Below are positions 60,201 to 64,000 of a stretch of 64,000 nt of DNA, piece after piece. The position numbers were made by a program, and so were the translations under genes. Under the pieces are notes generated by a model, which saw only the letters and a program-made list of their open reading frames with translations, did not search any database and had not been told where the DNA came from. The DNA is taken from contig NC_135776.1 in the NCBI RefSeq assembly GCF_028453695.1, positions 17,802,663-17,866,662 of the forward strand, read 5' to 3'. The stretch comes from Augochlora pura. Its lineage: Eukaryota; Arthropoda; Insecta; Hymenoptera; Halictidae. Positions within the stretch are counted from its first letter, which is position 1, and the number at the start of each line of letters is the position of its first letter.

Positions 60201-60857
60201 CTATCAATGCTTTACGATAGAAATTGCATGAAGATATCAACAAATGCCAGTGCATGCGAGTGCGATCACATTTCAGTATTATTACCACGGCCACGTATCA
60301 ACATATCAACGTCATTTATTGCTTCCCTCCACATAAAAAGACAATACAATATTCTTATCTCTGCAGTTTATACAAAAATTACGGTAACAACAATATATCT
60401 TTAATTGTCAGACCTTGGTAAAACATGTAAGACTTTACATACGAGTACAAGATTTACCAAAATTCATATTACGTTTTTTCTATGATCCATTATGTTTACG
60501 CACTTCGTGTTACCAATGCGTGTATTTGTAACTAAACGGAAAAATCATGCAAAGAAATTTATAATTGCACGGATGAATGTTACTTGGGCGGTTTAACGTT
60601 TGGAAACATCGGACTGATTTTTGTCGCTTTGATAATGGTTATGACAGGAATCAAACCTAGTTAAAGTAAAAACGGTAAAACTAATCACGAGGGAACGTGA
60701 CGAACGCAGGAACGTCGCAAGATGTTTCGGGATCCCTCGGTATCGGTCGGTGGTCAATAAACAAGGGGGGAATGATCATGAACGAAATCGTACTCACGAT
60801 GTTCTCTCGTACGGTGTTGTGAAACAATTGTTCCCTCAAGTCCGCTTCATCTTCCAT
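54271..60857 (-). CDS. lili: LMBR1-domain multi-pass membrane protein (lilipod), 523 aa
   Basis: Lipocalin-receptor-like/LMBR1 family membrane protein; in flies lilipod supports BMP signalling in germline stem cells, and LMBR1L in mammals acts in Wnt signalling and lipocalin uptake. Minus-strand exons: 60798-60857, 56038-56302, 55858-55961, 55644-55770, 55509-55577, 55314-55443, 54889-55234, 54585-54816, 54271-54509; all phases agree (1572 nt). Exon 1 encodes MEDEADLREQLFHNTVRENI, matching the LMBR1 N-terminus, and is separated by a 4.5 kb intron. Family blocks include ISLWLCTVALAVSVGATLLL, ASNEVLILYPNSYYVKWLN, SSLIQGLWNHVFLFSNL, ESEGFVGYRK, SALIDHQ, LWTYYLPFLYSCVSF, CTPVGFVRLFGVVGSFLVKP, SSALPLLSRILG and FDLLGDFGRIEWLGNF. 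About nine membrane spans are expected. Confidence 0.95.
56303..60797 (-). other. LMBR1/lilipod intron 1 with repeats
   Basis: 4.5 kb intron. It contains an inverted repeat (57105-57420), a GC-rich CCCGAC-containing segment (58740-58880), and a TATATA run near 59396-59415. Small open frames (for example 56537-56839 and 59474-59851 on the plus strand) lack recognisable protein features. Confidence 0.6.
57105..57420. repeat. Imperfect inverted repeat, about 45-bp arms
   Basis: The left arm (about 57119-57168) contains GCTTGAATGGCTTTTACC followed by TATATTCAGGTG. The right arm (about 57355-57408), read on the opposite strand, has GCTTGAATAGCTTGTACC followed by TATATTCAGGTG. The arms continue with weaker matches to GGCTCG. 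Between them ATGCTCCAAACT occurs twice (57304-57315 and 57340-57351). It lies in LMBR1 intron 1. Confidence 0.7.
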
Positions 60858-63082
60858 TTTCACCTATTCGTCAGTAAATCTTTTTCGGTTAAATGTACCG
60901 ATGTTAGCGACATCTTATACGAATAACCGTTCCTGGAGATACACCATGCCCAGATCTTTGGGAATGACACTGGCATTCACTTCATCAAGGGAGCTCTTGC
61001 TTTTCGCGATCGATCGCAAGAAGCTACACCTTTTATTTCTCTGTGAAACGAAAATCACATTCCTGTTCGTCAGCCGGATACCCGTATTATGTTCACGTAA
61101 CAAACCTGACGGACGTAGTCCCGCTGTTACGGTTGGCAGTCTACTGCAGACTACTAAGCTACTAAACCGATGCTAAAAAGCGATCCATGCTTGTATGCGA
61201 TTGTGTGTATGCATGCACATACTAAAAACGGTGTGCCGTTTTCTGCTTTAGTCATAGACTACTTACGCTAGACGGAAAACTGTTAGATGTCGCAGAGGTG
61301 GCGTGAAATGCGAACCGTTAAGAAGTACGACAATATAAACGAGCTGATAAAATTTTATGAATCGGAAGAACTATTTTGACGGTGTCGCGTGTATTTTCGT
61401 ATGCCCTTGTACACTTTGGATGCAGTTTATGTTTGTTTCTAATCATTTTGCGCGTAAACACTTGTATGCGCACACGCATTGGAAACCATCAGAGCTTCTC
61501 TTCTATGAGAATGCTTTTGGTTTCAGTTACGCTGCGCCATCTATACCGCCGATACGTTCAGTCAATCTATACAAATTTGAACGTCGCGCGTTGGAAGTGA
61601 GTCTTGCATCTTGCTATTTTTAACGGTTTAACTTAGAAAGTTATTATCTCTTTTTTTAAAAAAACTTGTGCCTTTAGTCGTACCGCTCGTTAAGTTTATC
61701 TATTAAGTGTTCTCTACAGATTATACGTAATGCGAGGAATGTTACACTAATTACTTGCGACGTTGGCTCCTTCAACATCAAGACGCGTAAGTAAAACGTC
61801 ATATAATGTAAATAGCTTGTTTATTTCGCTTTGTCGAAAGCTGGAGCTTACAAAATGCACTATATTGCCATACAAATATAAGTACGTAAACCTCTAGTAT
61901 TAGTAGTTCCTGAGTAACGAACAATTGCAAATCCTTTTACTCAGATCTAATAAATTCGCCCTGATTTTTTTTAGCAACAATTGCACTGTTTCTTATTCTC
62001 TGTGTGTAAATCGACGACGCTATCAGCTAAATTCCTTCGTATAAAAAAGACTTGCATTAGACTGATTTACTTCTAATAAATATTATTCTTTATTACAAAA
62101 ATGTTGTTGAGTTTTCCTTTATCTGGAACTCTTATATTTATCTAGTGCTTGTTGAATCAAGTAAAAATCTCGATAACAAAATAATTACAATATCCTAATG
62201 TTACATATGTATATAATAAAGGTTCAGCTGTTAATTTTTATTTAATTATACACTTTTACCGTTTAATTTCTATCATATACATATTTGGACCATAAATTAA
62301 ACTATTATAGCATAGAGATCAAACTTTTAAGACAACACTCTGCAATATTCAATGAGTAACATGATTTTATTGATAAAAATGTGGCGTTACTTGTATTACT
62401 AATAATTCATCTTTTTTTTTTGTTCTATCTTCTTCTTTGTGAACAGTAGTTTATCGATATAAAATTTACTATTAACAGTGCTAAATCGATTTGCTTGTTA
62501 AAAGCGAAACTAATTAAACCTGATTTCGCTTCGCGATACGCTTCTTTCTCTTAAGATTTACTTATATATGGCATGGAACACATTCTCTGCCAGTCATGGC
62601 TATGAATTCCGTTTAGGCAAATTTAACCAAGTATCACAGATTCTTAATCTCACTAAAGAGGTCATCTTACAAGCTGATTATAAACGCAATCAACCAATAA
62701 TCAACATAATCATATAGACCGTGGTCAATTAGATAACTTGGAATTCATAGAAAATCTTTAACGAGTATATTAAAAGTAATTTGGTGAATTTCTGCATTCA
62801 AATGTATGCATTAACAATATACTCGTAATCGTTTTAAGAAAAATTTAACAAAGAATCCTACATCTTTAGCCGAAATTAAAAACCTGTGTGGATTAATTGT
62901 CTAAACAATCCTCATAGTGCACTACTTATTTACTGTTAACAATAACATTTGTATCAAATAGCCAGTTTTCTTTAAGCCTCGTTTTAGAAGAAAATTCCGC
63001 TCGAGACTCAGATTTAATAGGATTCTCAATCAGTTATCTGATCTAAAGTAAATGATAATTGGCAAAGAACAGATTTATTTTG
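60858..63082. other. Intergenic DNA between LMBR1 and YOD1
   Basis: Holds the LMBR1 5' upstream DNA and the YOD1 3' UTR. AT-rich from 61600 onward. Open frames at about 61357-61623 have no protein-like features. No RNA gene was recognised. Confidence 0.5.
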
Positions 63083-64000
63083 CTATGCCGCTACTTCTCC
63101 GAAATTCATATGTCCAGTTTCTATTGCGTGTTGTTGGATGGCTACTTTCCCGTTCAATTTAACTTTGCATTCGTTGCATATTAGCGTGAATTTTTGAACG
63201 TCCGTGAATTGACGACTAGATTTCGCTTCTCTCGCTATTTCTGCAGCCTCCAATAGTATCTTTTTATCTTCTGTAGGAAAAATCGTTTTTATACGGCCAC
63301 CCTGCAACTAAACGTGACAAATAGAACAATATTCCTTCGTAAATTATAAAACATCTGTTGTTAAAATAGAACTTACGTCCAGAGGTTCCAAATACAAGGG
63401 ATCGTAATGAATTCCATCGAATATTAAAAACACTCTTAGAGCATAGTGTTGATCTTCTCCGAACCGGTTGATGATTCCATTAACACTATCAATTACAGCT
63501 ATTTCCAAACCATAGAATTTCGACAGTATCGATAATTCTATGGCTCCTCCCCAAGAATCTGGCTTCAAAATCCATTTACAATATTCAAGATTTGGTCTAC
63601 CTAAGAAGGCTTCCGAATATTCCTCAGGGTCTGCTGCCACAGCGTTTGCTATGACGTCCCTCATAAAACTAGCACAACTGGGATCGACCTTACCTAAAAG
63701 TATGCTACAAGATTAAAAGGTGCATAAAGTGTTTTCTATACAAATGTAGTGTACAACAAAATTATTTTTTTTGTGTAACTCACAAACAGAGTTGGCCAAC
63801 ATTTAGTACGATAAACAATTAAAAGTATACTCAACAGCGGCCCAGCAAACATCAATCACAATTTTTTTATAACGAGTTATTGTGATTCGTAGGAATGAAT
63901 GCCCAACTCTGGTCAGGAATAGCATGATTTACATAACGATATGTACCATTGAGAACATAACCGACGCTGGTAAACAAGCAGGAGTTATCGGCAGGCACGT
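63083..64000 (-). CDS. YOD1: Ubiquitin thioesterase OTU1 (YOD1), C-terminal part, 5' truncated by window
   Basis: OTU-family deubiquitinase that works with p97/VCP in ER-associated degradation. Minus-strand exons seen: 63947 to beyond 64000, 63377-63693, 63083-63307. The edge exon encodes [17 protein letters not shown], the OTU catalytic block with its nucleophile Cys. The next has [37 protein letters not shown] and [10 protein letters not shown], with the catalytic His. The last has [20 protein letters not shown] and [14 protein letters not shown], the C-terminal C2H2 finger of YOD1. The N-terminal UBX-like domain must lie beyond the window. The last acceptor has two AGs 6 bp apart (before LQ or before GGR). 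Confidence 0.93.

Overview
The window is nuclear DNA from an arthropod, most likely a hymenopteran insect. The genes have spliced exons with GT-AG introns, several 60-90 bp long and others several kb. The intergenic DNA is AT-rich but keeps many CpGs, and microsatellites and GA/CT tracts are common. The insect call rests on protein similarity recalled from known families; the order Hymenoptera is an inference from base composition and gene style. No prokaryotic, plasmid or viral block is visible.

Layout, left to right: the 3' two-thirds of an oxysterol-binding protein gene (Osbp, +, 1282-3464, start outside the window); 14-3-3 epsilon (+, 6896-12448, 3.3 kb first intron); mitochondrial malate dehydrogenase (Mdh2, -, 17550-19334); a divergent neighbour encoding the TFIIH p34 subunit (GTF2H3/Tfb4, +, 20076-21399); axonemal dynein light chain 1 (DNAL1, +, 21864-22540); ZPR1 convergent with it (-, 22739-24207); a PP2A B56 gamma/delta-type regulatory subunit (wrd/PPP2R5, +, 25226-32836), whose introns hold a mariner transposase relic and a likely alternative first exon; a 4.8 kb repeat-bearing gap; a secreted S1 serine protease (-, 37666-39913); a CpG-rich gap; a six-finger C2H2 protein (+, 44892-46271); an F-box protein (+, 47214-48806); MRPL39 (-, 49150-50235); POLR3K (+, 51343-51669) followed closely by YRDC (+, 51873-52601); the LMBR1/lilipod membrane protein (-, 54271-60857, 4.5 kb first intron); and the 3' part of the deubiquitinase YOD1 (-, 63083 to beyond the window edge).

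These are mostly conserved housekeeping genes (lipid transfer at ER contacts, TCA cycle, TFIIH, Pol III, mitochondrial ribosome, tRNA t6A synthesis, PP2A targeting, ubiquitin editing) packed as ordinary neighbours. They are not a functional cluster. I reconstructed exon models by hand from reading frame, splice sites and family conservation. All complete models give lengths divisible by three.

I saw no clear undescribed system. The items most worth checking are a phase-compatible alternative first exon in the PP2A gene (30342-30504), two frame-disrupted reading frames that look like decaying genes (16705-17101 and 24215-24793, both -), an open frame inside an Mdh2 intron, a mariner relic, and several short inverted or diverged repeats.
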